The notes under the pieces were generated by a model. It was not told where the DNA came from, searched no databases, and worked only from the letters and a program-made list of their open reading frames with translations. From the NCBI GenBank assembly GCA_946407095.1, contig CAMJMR010000003.1, positions 27,319-91,318 on the forward strand: a stretch of DNA of 64,000 nt, in the 5' to 3' direction. Position 1 is the first letter of the stretch. The number at the start of each line of letters is the position of its first letter. Below are positions 8,349-14,514 of this stretch, in pieces. This stretch comes from an uncultured Selenomonadales bacterium (lineage in GTDB: Bacteria > Bacillota > Negativicutes > Selenomonadales > Selenomonadaceae). The translations under genes and the position numbers were made by a program.

Positions 8349-8381
8349 AAAAACCCTCCGACACTTGCCGAAGGGCTTTTT
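8349..8381 (-). terminator. intrinsic terminator, member of a repeated terminator family
   Basis: An imperfect hairpin of about 10 bp (CCCTCCGACA arm, TGCCGAAGGG arm) with A-rich and T-rich flanks. It can work in both directions. Nearly the same hairpin follows both double-glycine peptide genes at about 10.2 and 10.7 kb. Confidence 0.7.
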
Positions 8382-8398
8382 GAATTCGGTTACGACTT

Positions 8399-8485
8399 TT
8401 ACGACGAATTATCTAACGGTCGCGAATCAGACGTCGCAGAATTTTGGAATGAACCTTCCTTAGCTGCATACGGAACCATAATCAT
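8399..8485 (-). CDS. very short peptide gene, 28 residues
   Basis: Starting at ATG 8485 the minus strand encodes MIMVPYAAKEGSFQNSATSD and eight more residues, ending in TAA at 8399. In its favour are a near-perfect promoter about 40 bases upstream, AAGGAGAGG eleven bases before the ATG, and an intrinsic terminator 18 bases after the stop. An overlapping GTG start with better spacing would give only nine codons. The same terminator type follows the two double-glycine peptides nearby. Nothing in the sequence gives a function. It could equally be a small RNA with a chance reading frame. Confidence 0.4.
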   Translation of the reverse strand: MIMVPYAAKEGSFQNSATSDSRPLDNSS

Positions 8486-8530
8486 CCACAGTAATCCTCT
8501 CCTTCCGCATTGTAATTAAGTGTTGCGGAC

Positions 8531-8558
8531 ATTATAAAAAAAAAAAAACGGCTGTCAA
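8531..8558 (-). promoter_or_regulatory. consensus promoter with a 12-base homopolymer in its spacer
   Basis: On the minus strand: TTGACA, a 16-base spacer of GGCG-type bases plus T12, then TATAAT. Both hexamers are perfect. Slippage in the T tract would change spacer length and promoter strength. Confidence 0.75.
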
Positions 8559-8590
8559 GACATTTTGAAAATATTTTTCCGAGTAAAAAA

Positions 8591-8729
8591 ATCCGCTATG
8601 GCGGACGTTTGACTTGAAGAATCCGCTATGGCGGATTTTTACGCACGCTTTTAGCCATGTTCACAGCCGAAATTTAAAGAATCGCGTCATGACGCCATTT
8701 GTTAATGTCATTTATCCGTTATAGCGGAT
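8591..8729. repeat. three iteron-like palindromes upstream of the RepL-like gene
   Basis: ATCCGCTATGGCGGAC at 8591, ATCCGCTATGGCGGAT at 8621 and ATCCGTTATAGCGGAT at 8714. The first two are exactly 30 bases apart. A 12-base perfect palindrome GCGTCATGACGC lies at 8684-8695. They sit 85-225 bases before the winged-helix gene and may be binding sites for its product. Confidence 0.6.
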
Positions 8730-8754
8730 TTTAACTTTTGAGCCGTCAAATAGC

Positions 8755-8784
8755 CTTTCAAAACCCATTTCAGCGTGTTATAAT
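8755..8784 (+). promoter_or_regulatory. promoter of the RepL-like gene
   Basis: TTTCAA, an 18-base spacer, then TATAAT with a TGT extension (TGTTATAAT), 31 bases before the ATG. A CGGAGGGG ribosome site follows. Confidence 0.6.
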
Positions 8785-8814
8785 CAAAAAAATTGCTCTC
8801 GGAGGGGTTAAAGC

Positions 8815-9207
8815 ATGATTTTCGACGACGAACGCACGCTTCGTATCATAAATGACGCTCCAAACGCTCATATCATTAAAATTTTCTTCTGGCTCGCCTT
8901 TCATCAGCCTCAAGACGGCATTTACGGCTACAAAATCACAAAATCACAGCTTGCAGGCGATTTAAACCTCGGCAGAACCGTTTTATTTGATTCTCTGCAC
9001 TGGTTGAAGGATAATTTATTCATTCAAGAGCTAAAATTCATTGACGAATCCGATTTCATGGTTAATCCCAATGTCGTAATGAATAATTCCGACCGTGAAG
9101 CACGAATTAAGGAATGGAATCGCCGTTGCAAGCTCGATATTCAACGAGAATTGCGTTTGAGGAAAGAAAAACGCCTTCGCGAGGCTAGAAAAGCAGATAA
9201 GCAATAA
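8815..9207 (+). CDS. RepL-like winged-helix protein (plasmid replication initiator or regulator)
   Basis: A 130-residue protein. Residues about 20-75 look like a winged helix: KITKSQLAGDLNLGRTVLFD as the recognition part, then a beta-wing ending in FMVNPNVVM. The VNP segment near the end of the wing resembles the RepL family of Firmicute plasmid initiators. The C-terminal 40 residues are highly basic and helical. The ATG follows CGGAGGGGTTAAAGC. Iteron-like palindromes upstream and a strong terminator downstream make it a self-contained unit on the opposite strand to its neighbours. It is likely a relic of a plasmid or integrated element; a plain regulator is the alternative. Confidence 0.55.
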   Translation: MIFDDERTLRIINDAPNAHIIKIFFWLAFHQPQDGIYGYKITKSQLAGDLNLGRTVLFDSLHWLKDNLFIQELKFIDESDFMVNPNVVMNNSDREARIKEWNRRCKLDIQRELRLRKEKRLREARKADKQ

Positions 9208-9213
9208 AAAAAC

Positions 9214-9254
9214 GGGCTTAACTCCGATTTTCGGAGCCAAGCCCTAATTTTTTT
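9214..9254. terminator. bidirectional terminator
   Basis: GGGCTTAACTCCG pairs with CGGAGCCAAGCCC around an ATTTT loop, followed by T7 on the plus strand and A-rich sequence on the other side. It separates the convergent RepL-like and solute-binding genes. Confidence 0.85.
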
Positions 9255-9262
9255 AGCGAAAT

Positions 9263-10105
9263 TTACTTTTTCAAGCCGATGTGGGCAATCGTATCTTGAT
9301 AATAGGGGTCGCTGAGCGCAACGCCTTCCGGTTGGTCGATTTTCGCGGGGATTAAAGCTGTGTCCTTGGGCACGCTGACCCAAAAGACGACGTCCGCGCC
9401 CTTAGACGAGAGAATCGACGCCCTTGCCGCGCTGTCGACGCTTACCAGTTCGATATTTTTGTTAATTCGCCGCGAAAGTTCAGCCAAAACCGCCGTGCTG
9501 AAGCCTGCGGGCGTTCCGTCCGCCAAAATCATATCGAACGGCGGCAAATCGCCCGTGACGGCAACTTTAATCGTGTCCGCGCCGTCGATGTGCGCTATCG
9601 GGACTGCGGGCGGCTCCGCGCCGTCCTTAAGGTCGGTAATGTACTTTTTCGACAAATTCACCAGCGTGCCGTCGTTCACCATTGCCTTAATCGCCTTGTT
9701 CAATTCACGTTGCAACATGGTATCGCCCTCGCGCACGGCGAAGCAAAACGAATCGCTTAAAGACCTTTCGGCTGGCAGCGTCTCAAATTTTTCATTCCGT
9801 TGAATCATGTAATTGGCGACGTTTTGATAGGTGCTCAGCATGTCGATTTGCTTGGCGTCGGGCGCCATTTGCATATCGTTCATCTTGTCGAAGTATTTGT
9901 ATTCGGCTGGGCTTGCCTCTGACGGGCGATAGCTTTTGTCCAACTTGTTCATCAGGTTGTTGTATTCAATTTCGCTGGCGTTGAGGTGAGTTATGACGCC
10001 GATTTTCGTTTTGTCGGTGTCCTGCGCTGGTGCCGAGGCATTATCGCCGCCGCAACCCGTCATAAGCAGTGCCGCCGCGCAGATTGCCGCAAAAAATTTC
10101 TTCAA
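9263..10105 (-). CDS. amino-acid-type solute-binding lipoprotein with rearranged lobes
   Basis: A 280-residue extracytoplasmic binding protein of the family-3 type, with a lipoprotein signal (lipobox MTGCG). Residues about 100-155 resemble the end of such a domain (FCFAVREGDTMLQRELNKAI, then the ISxKY-like SKKYITD). Residues about 170-280 restart like the N-terminal lobe (KVAVTGDLPPFDMILADGTP, GFSTAVLAELSRRINKNIEL). The protein therefore appears to be two partial domains in tandem rather than one standard domain. The start is TTG behind GAGGAGC. No permease or ATPase gene is adjacent, so it may be an orphan sensor or scavenger. Confidence 0.75.
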   Translation of the reverse strand: MKKFFAAICAAALLMTGCGGDNASAPAQDTDKTKIGVITHLNASEIEYNNLMNKLDKSYRPSEASPAEYKYFDKMNDMQMAPDAKQIDMLSTYQNVANYMIQRNEKFETLPAERSLSDSFCFAVREGDTMLQRELNKAIKAMVNDGTLVNLSKKYITDLKDGAEPPAVPIAHIDGADTIKVAVTGDLPPFDMILADGTPAGFSTAVLAELSRRINKNIELVSVDSAARASILSSKGADVVFWVSVPKDTALIPAKIDQPEGVALSDPYYQDTIAHIGLKK

Positions 10106-10136
10106 GATAAATCAGCTCCTCAAAATTATTTCGCCG

Positions 10137-10145
10137 ATTATAACA
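10137..10145 (-). promoter_or_regulatory. extended -10 of the solute-binding gene
   Basis: TGTTATAAT on the minus strand, 32 bases before the TTG start. No clear -35 was seen. Confidence 0.5.
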
Positions 10146-10205
10146 CATTGCGCAAAAAAAATCGCCATTCAATCGTTGCGAGCGAAAATTTTCCTTCGAC
10201 AAACG

Positions 10206-10240
10206 AAAAAACCCTCCGACATTGTCGCCGAAGGGCTTTT
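10206..10240 (-). terminator. intrinsic terminator after the first double-glycine peptide
   Basis: CCCTTCGGCGACAATGTCGGAGGG hairpin region followed by T6 on the minus strand, of the same family as 8349-8381. Confidence 0.7.
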
Positions 10241-10262
10241 GGTTAGATATTTGTGTCAGGGA

Positions 10263-10601
10263 TTATTTGATAATATTGGTTCCGTTGTCAGCGTCGAAAT
10301 TCTTCCAGAATTCTTCGCGGGTGAGCAAGTTGCCTTGTTTGTCCTTGTAGATGTTGGCGTTGAGGAGACCGCCTTTGTCTTCGTAGCCCGCGTAGCCCAT
10401 TTGGTGCAGTTTTTCGCGCACGGGAGCCGATTTCAATGCGTCATCTGCGCTCAAGAGGCCGCGTTTGTACAATTCGTTGCCGTCCGCGAAAGTTTCGAGC
10501 CTGTTGCCGCCCGCCACGTTGTCGAGTTCGTCGTCCTTGAGGATTTCGTCCTTCAAGATTGCGTCCTTCAAGATTGCGTCCTTCAAAATTGCGTTTGCCA
10601 T
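10263..10601 (-). CDS. double-glycine leader peptide / bacteriocin-like precursor 1
   Basis: A 112-residue protein. The N-terminus is a short leader built of a tandem AILKD repeat (residues 4-23) and then DDELDNVAGG, a double-glycine cleavage motif (G31-G32). Such leaders direct export and cleavage by peptidase-containing ABC transporters. The 80-residue core is polar and contains no Cys, so lanthionine or disulfide formation is unlikely. The ATG follows AAAGAAAGG. The promoter region is a near copy of that of the second precursor gene 570 bases upstream. No transporter or modification gene is near. The secreted product and its role are unknown. Confidence 0.7.
   Translation of the reverse strand: MANAILKDAILKDAILKDEILKDDELDNVAGGNRLETFADGNELYKRGLLSADDALKSAPVREKLHQMGYAGYEDKGGLLNANIYKDKQGNLLTREEFWKNFDADNGTNIIK
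10530..10592 (-). repeat. 15-base tandem repeat encoding AILKD
   Basis: Four near-identical 15-base units in frame (AILKD, AILKD, AILKD, EILKD). The array makes up most of the leader of the first precursor and could vary in copy number. Confidence 0.7.
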
Positions 10602-10654
10602 GGTTATCTGCGACCTTTCTTTTCATTTTTGATTGGCTGTTTGCCTTTCTGTAG

Positions 10655-10684
10655 CTTATACGTTGGAAAATCGATTTCGTTACA
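10655..10684 (-). promoter_or_regulatory. promoter of double-glycine peptide 1
   Basis: TGTAAC, an 18-base spacer, TATAAG. The block from TGTAACGAAATC to the ribosome site is repeated before peptide gene 2. Confidence 0.5.
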
Positions 10685-10716
10685 GAGTTTAGCAGAAAAT
10701 TTTTGTTTTGGCAACG

Positions 10717-10752
10717 AAAAAACCCTCCGACAACCGCCGAAGGGCTTTTTTT
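10717..10752 (-). terminator. intrinsic terminator after double-glycine peptide 2
   Basis: Same CCCTTCGGC / GTCGGAGGG hairpin family, with T6 on the minus strand. Confidence 0.7.
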
Positions 10753-10803
10753 TGCAGATTTGCGACCGTGACGCCGAATTTTAGGCGAGCCGCGATTAAT
10801 TTT

Positions 10804-11175
10804 TTAGTAATCGATTTTGGGCAACGGTTTTCCCAACTTATCGGCAACGATTTGGAATGCTTCTTGACGACTAATCTCTTTTCCGCCGGTGCCGGCTATG
10901 TAGTAGCGATTTTGCACTGCTCCCCAAGACTGTTCGACCCTTATTCCGAACTTGTCGAAGACATTTGCGACTTCACTTGCCGTTTTGTGGAAGGTGGGAA
11001 TCCAGAAGCATTCCAACGCGCTTCTTCCCGAAATTCCGAGTCCCAATTCGTTGAGTGCGCGCGAATCGGCCGCCGTGTTGTTGTAAGTGCCGCCTGCGAC
11101 CTGTTCGAGTTCGTCATCGCTCATTGCTTCGAGCCCCGCGTTGATTTTTTTGATGTTTTCCTCTCTGTTTGCCAT
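10804..11175 (-). CDS. double-glycine leader peptide / bacteriocin-like precursor 2
   Basis: A 123-residue protein with a charged leader (MANREENIKKINAGLEAMSD) followed by DELEQVAGG, a textbook Nif11/double-glycine type cleavage motif ending at G28-G29. The core of 94 residues has a single Cys and several Gly, with no obvious membrane segment. The ATG follows AAAAGGAGACTGATAACC. It shares start sequence, promoter block and terminator type with precursor 1, although the cores differ. The neighbouring secreted HAD phosphatase gene ends 99 bases upstream. A matching exporter is not in the window. Confidence 0.7.
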   Translation of the reverse strand: MANREENIKKINAGLEAMSDDELEQVAGGTYNNTAADSRALNELGLGISGRSALECFWIPTFHKTASEVANVFDKFGIRVEQSWGAVQNRYYIAGTGGKEISRQEAFQIVADKLGKPLPKIDY

Positions 11176-11225
11176 GGTTATCAGTCTCCTTTTGATTTTT
11201 TGATTGGCTGTTTGCCTTTCTGTCC

Positions 11226-11255
11226 CTTATACGCGGGAAGACTGATTTCGTTACA
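11226..11255 (-). promoter_or_regulatory. promoter of double-glycine peptide 2
   Basis: TGTAAC, an 18-base spacer, TATAAG, matching the promoter of peptide 1 in sequence and spacing. It overlaps the start of the gap after the HAD phosphatase stop. Confidence 0.5.
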
Positions 11256-11273
11256 CGGCTTAGCAAAAAATTT

Positions 11274-12350
11274 TCAGTTGGCAAGCCTGACGTTGTCGCC
11301 GTAAATGGTTTTGAACTCATCGCGCATGGAAATGGGGTTCCAACCGCGCTTGAGAGCCAAAGCCGTATCGTTTGCCGCGCGCTTGGGGTTGCCGAGTTCG
11401 CGGGTCGTGTCGTCGCATATCACGAAGAACGACATCGAGCGATATTTGTTGTCTTGGAGCGTGTATTCGAGCATTCCGCTGTCGCCGCCGCTGTTTCCGA
11501 ACGCAAGGACGGGTTTTTTGCCGATTTGATTCATTATGGAAAAGATTTTTATGGTTTTGGCGTTATCAAGCAGCGGCTTGCCCGAAATGACGATTTTTTC
11601 TTTGAAACGGTCGAAGAAATGGTCGTGCGGATTATCTTTTCCCATATTTGTCGACGTGTAATTGAAGTCGGAGCCGAGAATTCTGTCGAATTGAATGGGA
11701 ATGACGCCGTTTACGAGTTCGCGCGTGGTTGAAACGCCGCAAGCCGAGTCAATGTAGACCGCGAAGCCGTTGTTGGTCAAGTAGGACATAATTTCGACCA
11801 TGGGCAGATAAAACGCCTCACCGCGCTTGAGATTTGTAAAGCCGTCTTCGTCAGTTTGCATGAAATTGCGGACGTAAGCGCGATATTCATCGTCAGTCAT
11901 ACCGGCATAAACCGCAGTGAGCCCTTCAAAGTAATTTTTACTTTCTGATGGCGTTAATTTTTGTTTCGCGTAGACTTTCGGCCTAATTTTCTTGGCAAGG
12001 GTGAGATATTTCTTCGGCGCGGTGTAATTCGGGTCGTCAAGGACGCGGTGAAGGAACATCGCCTCTTGAAAGTAAATGGGCGCGGTTTCGCAGTAAAAAG
12101 TTCCGTCCATGTCGAAGGTCGCGATACGATCTTCTGGCGGAATGTAGTTTTGACTGCGCGGATTAGTGACATCCTCGACGAATTCGGTAATTATGCGCTT
12201 AGTGGGCGAGTCGTCGTTCCAAAATTGGAAATCGGCGGCGGTTTGGACGTTGATAGCGGCGATTTCGGAGCGAGAGGCGGCATTTGACGCGTTGAACGAG
12301 CCAAAAGCGATTAAACCCGCCGCGAGAGCCGCCAAAAGTTTTTTCTTCAT
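11274..12350 (-). CDS. secreted HAD-family phosphatase, paralogue 3
   Basis: The most divergent of three paralogues. It has the same layout: a signal peptide ending near FNASNA (about residue 24), nucleophile D80-M-D-G-T, the GNSGGD motif and the terminal SMRDEFKTIYGDNV. Its length of 358 residues matches the others. The ATG follows GGAGGTTTTATC, and a TGTTATAAT extended -10 lies upstream. It stands alone, between the CBS-ACT gene and the double-glycine peptide genes. Three secreted copies in 6 kb suggest a role in phosphate or nucleotide scavenging, but the substrate is not evident. Confidence 0.8.
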   Translation of the reverse strand: MKKKLLAALAAGLIAFGSFNASNAASRSEIAAINVQTAADFQFWNDDSPTKRIITEFVEDVTNPRSQNYIPPEDRIATFDMDGTFYCETAPIYFQEAMFLHRVLDDPNYTAPKKYLTLAKKIRPKVYAKQKLTPSESKNYFEGLTAVYAGMTDDEYRAYVRNFMQTDEDGFTNLKRGEAFYLPMVEIMSYLTNNGFAVYIDSACGVSTTRELVNGVIPIQFDRILGSDFNYTSTNMGKDNPHDHFFDRFKEKIVISGKPLLDNAKTIKIFSIMNQIGKKPVLAFGNSGGDSGMLEYTLQDNKYRSMSFFVICDDTTRELGNPKRAANDTALALKRGWNPISMRDEFKTIYGDNVRLAN

Positions 12351-12381
12351 GATAAAACCTCCTTGAGAGTAATTCCGCGCG

Positions 12382-12390
12382 ATTATAACA
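12382..12390 (-). promoter_or_regulatory. extended -10 of HAD paralogue 3
   Basis: TGTTATAAT on the minus strand, 32 bases before the ATG. The -35 region is a T run from the preceding terminator. Confidence 0.5.
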
Positions 12391-12396
12391 CGTTTG

Positions 12397-12424
12397 CAAA
12401 AAAAAATCTGCCCGAAGGCAGAGG
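12397..12424 (-). terminator. terminator of the CBS-ACT gene
   Basis: CTCTGCC-TTCG-GGCAGA hairpin with a UUCG-type loop, followed by T9 on the minus strand. Confidence 0.85.
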
Positions 12425-12433
12425 AAAATCTTT

Positions 12434-13084
12434 TCAGCCGATTTTGGCGGTGTGCACGACTTTGTAGCCGCGTTCTTCGAGAATTTTTTTTATGTCGTCG
12501 AAACCTTCGGGGCGGTCGTCGAGGCGCACAACGAGTTCATAACGATTATTTTTGTGGCGGCACGTGATAAAACTGTCAATGTTGATGCCTTTGTCCGCGA
12601 AAATTTTTGTTATCTCCGCCATGACGCCGACTTTGTTATCGACTTCCAACGTTAAGCGGGTTTTGCCGCCGATAAGCCCCATGACTTTGATAAACGTCTT
12701 GAGGATATCGGTCGCGGTGATGATTCCGACGAGCGCACCGACATCCGACAGCACGGGCAGGCCGCCGACTTTATTTTGATACATGATTAACGCCGCCTCT
12801 TCGATTGTCGCGCCTTCGTTTACCGTGATAACTTTGTCGTGCATGATGTCTTTGACGGAAATTTTGTCTAGCAGCGAGCGAATTTCAAATTTCGACAGCG
12901 TAGTAGCGGGGCTGGGCGCCACGCGCATGATATCGCGGTCGCTGAAGTAGCCGACGAGCTTTCCGTCGTCGACGACGAGCATTCTGTGGAACTTGTACTT
13001 TTTCATCAGCCTGTCCGCCTGCTGAATCGTCGCGTCGCTTGAAACGTACACGGGGTGCTTTGTCATTCTTGACGCCACAAACAT
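12434..13084 (-). CDS. CBS-CBS-ACT domain protein (AcuB-like)
   Basis: A 216-residue cytoplasmic sensor. Two CBS motifs (about 1-60 and 76-135) form an adenylate-binding pair, and a C-terminal ACT domain (about 140-210, LTLEVDNKVGVMAEITKIFA) binds amino acids or similar ligands. The layout matches AcuB, linked in Bacillus to acetoin/acetate metabolism. No acuA or acuC gene is adjacent, so I do not give the symbol. The ribosome site GGAGG lies in the end of the upstream toxin remnant. The gene may be read from the ATPase operon upstream. Confidence 0.82.
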   Translation of the reverse strand: MFVASRMTKHPVYVSSDATIQQADRLMKKYKFHRMLVVDDGKLVGYFSDRDIMRVAPSPATTLSKFEIRSLLDKISVKDIMHDKVITVNEGATIEEAALIMYQNKVGGLPVLSDVGALVGIITATDILKTFIKVMGLIGGKTRLTLEVDNKVGVMAEITKIFADKGINIDSFITCRHKNNRYELVVRLDDRPEGFDDIKKILEERGYKVVHTAKIG

Positions 13085-13087
13085 TTA

Positions 13088-13288
13088 TCATTCCTCCTTC
13101 GGCGTTTCGGGTTCTGCTAAATTTTTAATCATTAATTCTATCTGCTTGTCGTTTGGAATTCTAACGTCGTCTTTCTTTGAGTAAATCGAGAGCAAATAAA
13201 TTTTTTCGTCGATGACAACGTAATAAATTATGCGAAAACCATTCGACTTCCCGCTTTTGGTTGAACTGTTGGCGGCGCGTACTTTGTA
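13088..13288 (-). pseudogene. RelE/ParE-type toxin remnant, N-terminus missing
   Basis: This open frame of 66 codons has no start codon and no ribosome site. It reads YKVRAANSSTKSGKSNGFRI, then IYYVVIDEKIYLLSIYSKKD. This is the C-terminal half of a RelE/HigB-type mRNA-cleaving toxin (KxR...GKSxGxRxIYYVV...IYLLxIYxK). The first 40 or so residues of the usual 100-120 are absent. The frame overlaps the end of the antitoxin-like gene by 61 bases in a different frame. A deletion joining antitoxin end and toxin middle would explain this. The toxin should be inactive. Confidence 0.7.
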
Positions 13289-13449
13289 TCAGTTGCATTT
13301 GCTTTCTCCTGCTCTATCAACGCATTCATTTCGGCGAAGAAGTCTTCCATTGTCGGCTCCGGCTGTCTGCCCGCGCGCATTTCGCGCACTTCTCTGCAAG
13401 CGTCGGCTATCGATTGCTCAACAGATATGTAACGTTCGTCCTTATCCAT
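13228..13449 (-). CDS. RelB-like antitoxin
   Basis: A 73-residue acidic protein. The region SVEQSIADACREVREMRAGR and the following QPEPTMEDFFAEM resemble the dimer/toxin-binding helix of short antitoxins that precede RelE toxins. The last 20 residues (after ATDTKYAPP) read through what would be toxin DNA, so the true C-terminus may have been replaced by the deletion. ATG behind AAAGGAGGCAGATAAT. It follows the HEPN-motif gene by 30 bases and is likely in that operon. Confidence 0.6.
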   Translation of the reverse strand: MDKDERYISVEQSIADACREVREMRAGRQPEPTMEDFFAEMNALIEQEKANATDTKYAPPTVQPKAGSRMVFA

Positions 13450-13479
13450 ATTATCTGCCTCCTTTCAGCTTGTCGGCGA

Positions 13480-14514
13480 TTATCGGCGGGCATTCTTGTC
13501 GAAAACCTTTTGCAGCTCTTCGAAGGGTAAAACTTTCAAATGCGCCAGCTTGTTGCGGACTTCGCGATACATTTCCAAATCTTCGGCGTCGCGGTCGTCC
13601 AAAAGCCATCGTTTCTGCGTAAACAGCCCGTAAAGGTTGCCGATTTCCAATTCTTCGGGCGCGGAAGGGTAAGGCGGCGTGTTCTTTATCGTCATATCGT
13701 ATTTCTTGATAAAGTTGCGGCGGAAGGTCTCGACCAGCGGGAAAACCAACTTTAACTGCGTCATCCAAATGGCGCGGTCAATATCCTCGGCGGTTTTGTG
13801 CGAAGTGAATCCGTCTTGGGCGGAAATATTTTCAAAGACGACGGCAGGGTTTTTCAAGAGCGTTTCGCCGCGCCGTATGCAAGCCGCTCCGAATTCGACA
13901 TCGCCCTCGGTCAGCGCGGAAACAAGCTCGGCAAGGTACTGCTTCATGAGATGATTCGCCTTGCCGAACTCCGCCGCGATAAAAATAATGAACGCAAAGC
14001 TGTCGTAGTCGCTGATTCGCCGCGCGTAGGACATGACCTCAATGCCGGTCTTGCCGATTAAATGACATTCGCCTTGCCGCTCCAAAAGGAAGACGCCGCC
14101 GCGTTTGCCCGCCAAAAATCTGTGATAGTCGGCAATGAAGGCAAGCCACTGTTCGACCTGCGCGGGTTGGGCATTGCGAATCCAAATGCAGGAACTGTTC
14201 AGCGCAATGCCCGTGCGTTCCGCCAAAAATTTCGCGTAGGCTCCCTTGCTGTAGGGGCGGAAGCCGTCCTTGTTCTCGCAAAACTCGTCGAAGACAAATT
14301 CTTGCGGGTCAGAAATATTTTCGGCGTCAACGATTTTGATACCCAATGTGCCGCTTTTGCGCAGCCGCTTTTCAAAAACCTCGCGCATCGTCTCAAGCCA
14401 CGGAACGTGTTCGGGCAGACACAGCACGACGCTTTTGCCGTTCAAAAGGTGATTGGCCGCGTCGCGAATGAATCTGCTTGAGCCGTTTAGCTGTTCCCAC
14501 CAAATTTTATCCAT
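13480..14514 (-). CDS. HEPN-motif partner protein of the giant ATPase
   Basis: I do not recognise a named family. The 344-residue soluble protein has a mixed alpha/beta N-terminal half (NGKSVVLCLPEHVPWLETMR looks like a Rossmann-type start) and a helical C-terminal third. Near the end is R320-N-K-L-A-H325, the RX4-6H signature of HEPN ribonucleases, in the typical setting EMYREVRNKLAHL. HEPN domains often act as RNA-cutting effectors in abortive infection and toxin systems. The ATG at 14514 overlaps the ATPase stop by eight bases, so both are made together. This supports a sensor-effector pair. Function is inferred, not known. Confidence 0.65.
   Translation of the reverse strand: MDKIWWEQLNGSSRFIRDAANHLLNGKSVVLCLPEHVPWLETMREVFEKRLRKSGTLGIKIVDAENISDPQEFVFDEFCENKDGFRPYSKGAYAKFLAERTGIALNSSCIWIRNAQPAQVEQWLAFIADYHRFLAGKRGGVFLLERQGECHLIGKTGIEVMSYARRISDYDSFAFIIFIAAEFGKANHLMKQYLAELVSALTEGDVEFGAACIRRGETLLKNPAVVFENISAQDGFTSHKTAEDIDRAIWMTQLKLVFPLVETFRRNFIKKYDMTIKNTPPYPSAPEELEIGNLYGLFTQKRWLLDDRDAEDLEMYREVRNKLAHLKVLPFEELQKVFDKNARR

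Noticed and set aside
8591..8729. CRISPR-like array
   Set aside because: Only three short palindromes with unequal spacing (30 and 93 bases) and no cas genes; they look like binding sites.
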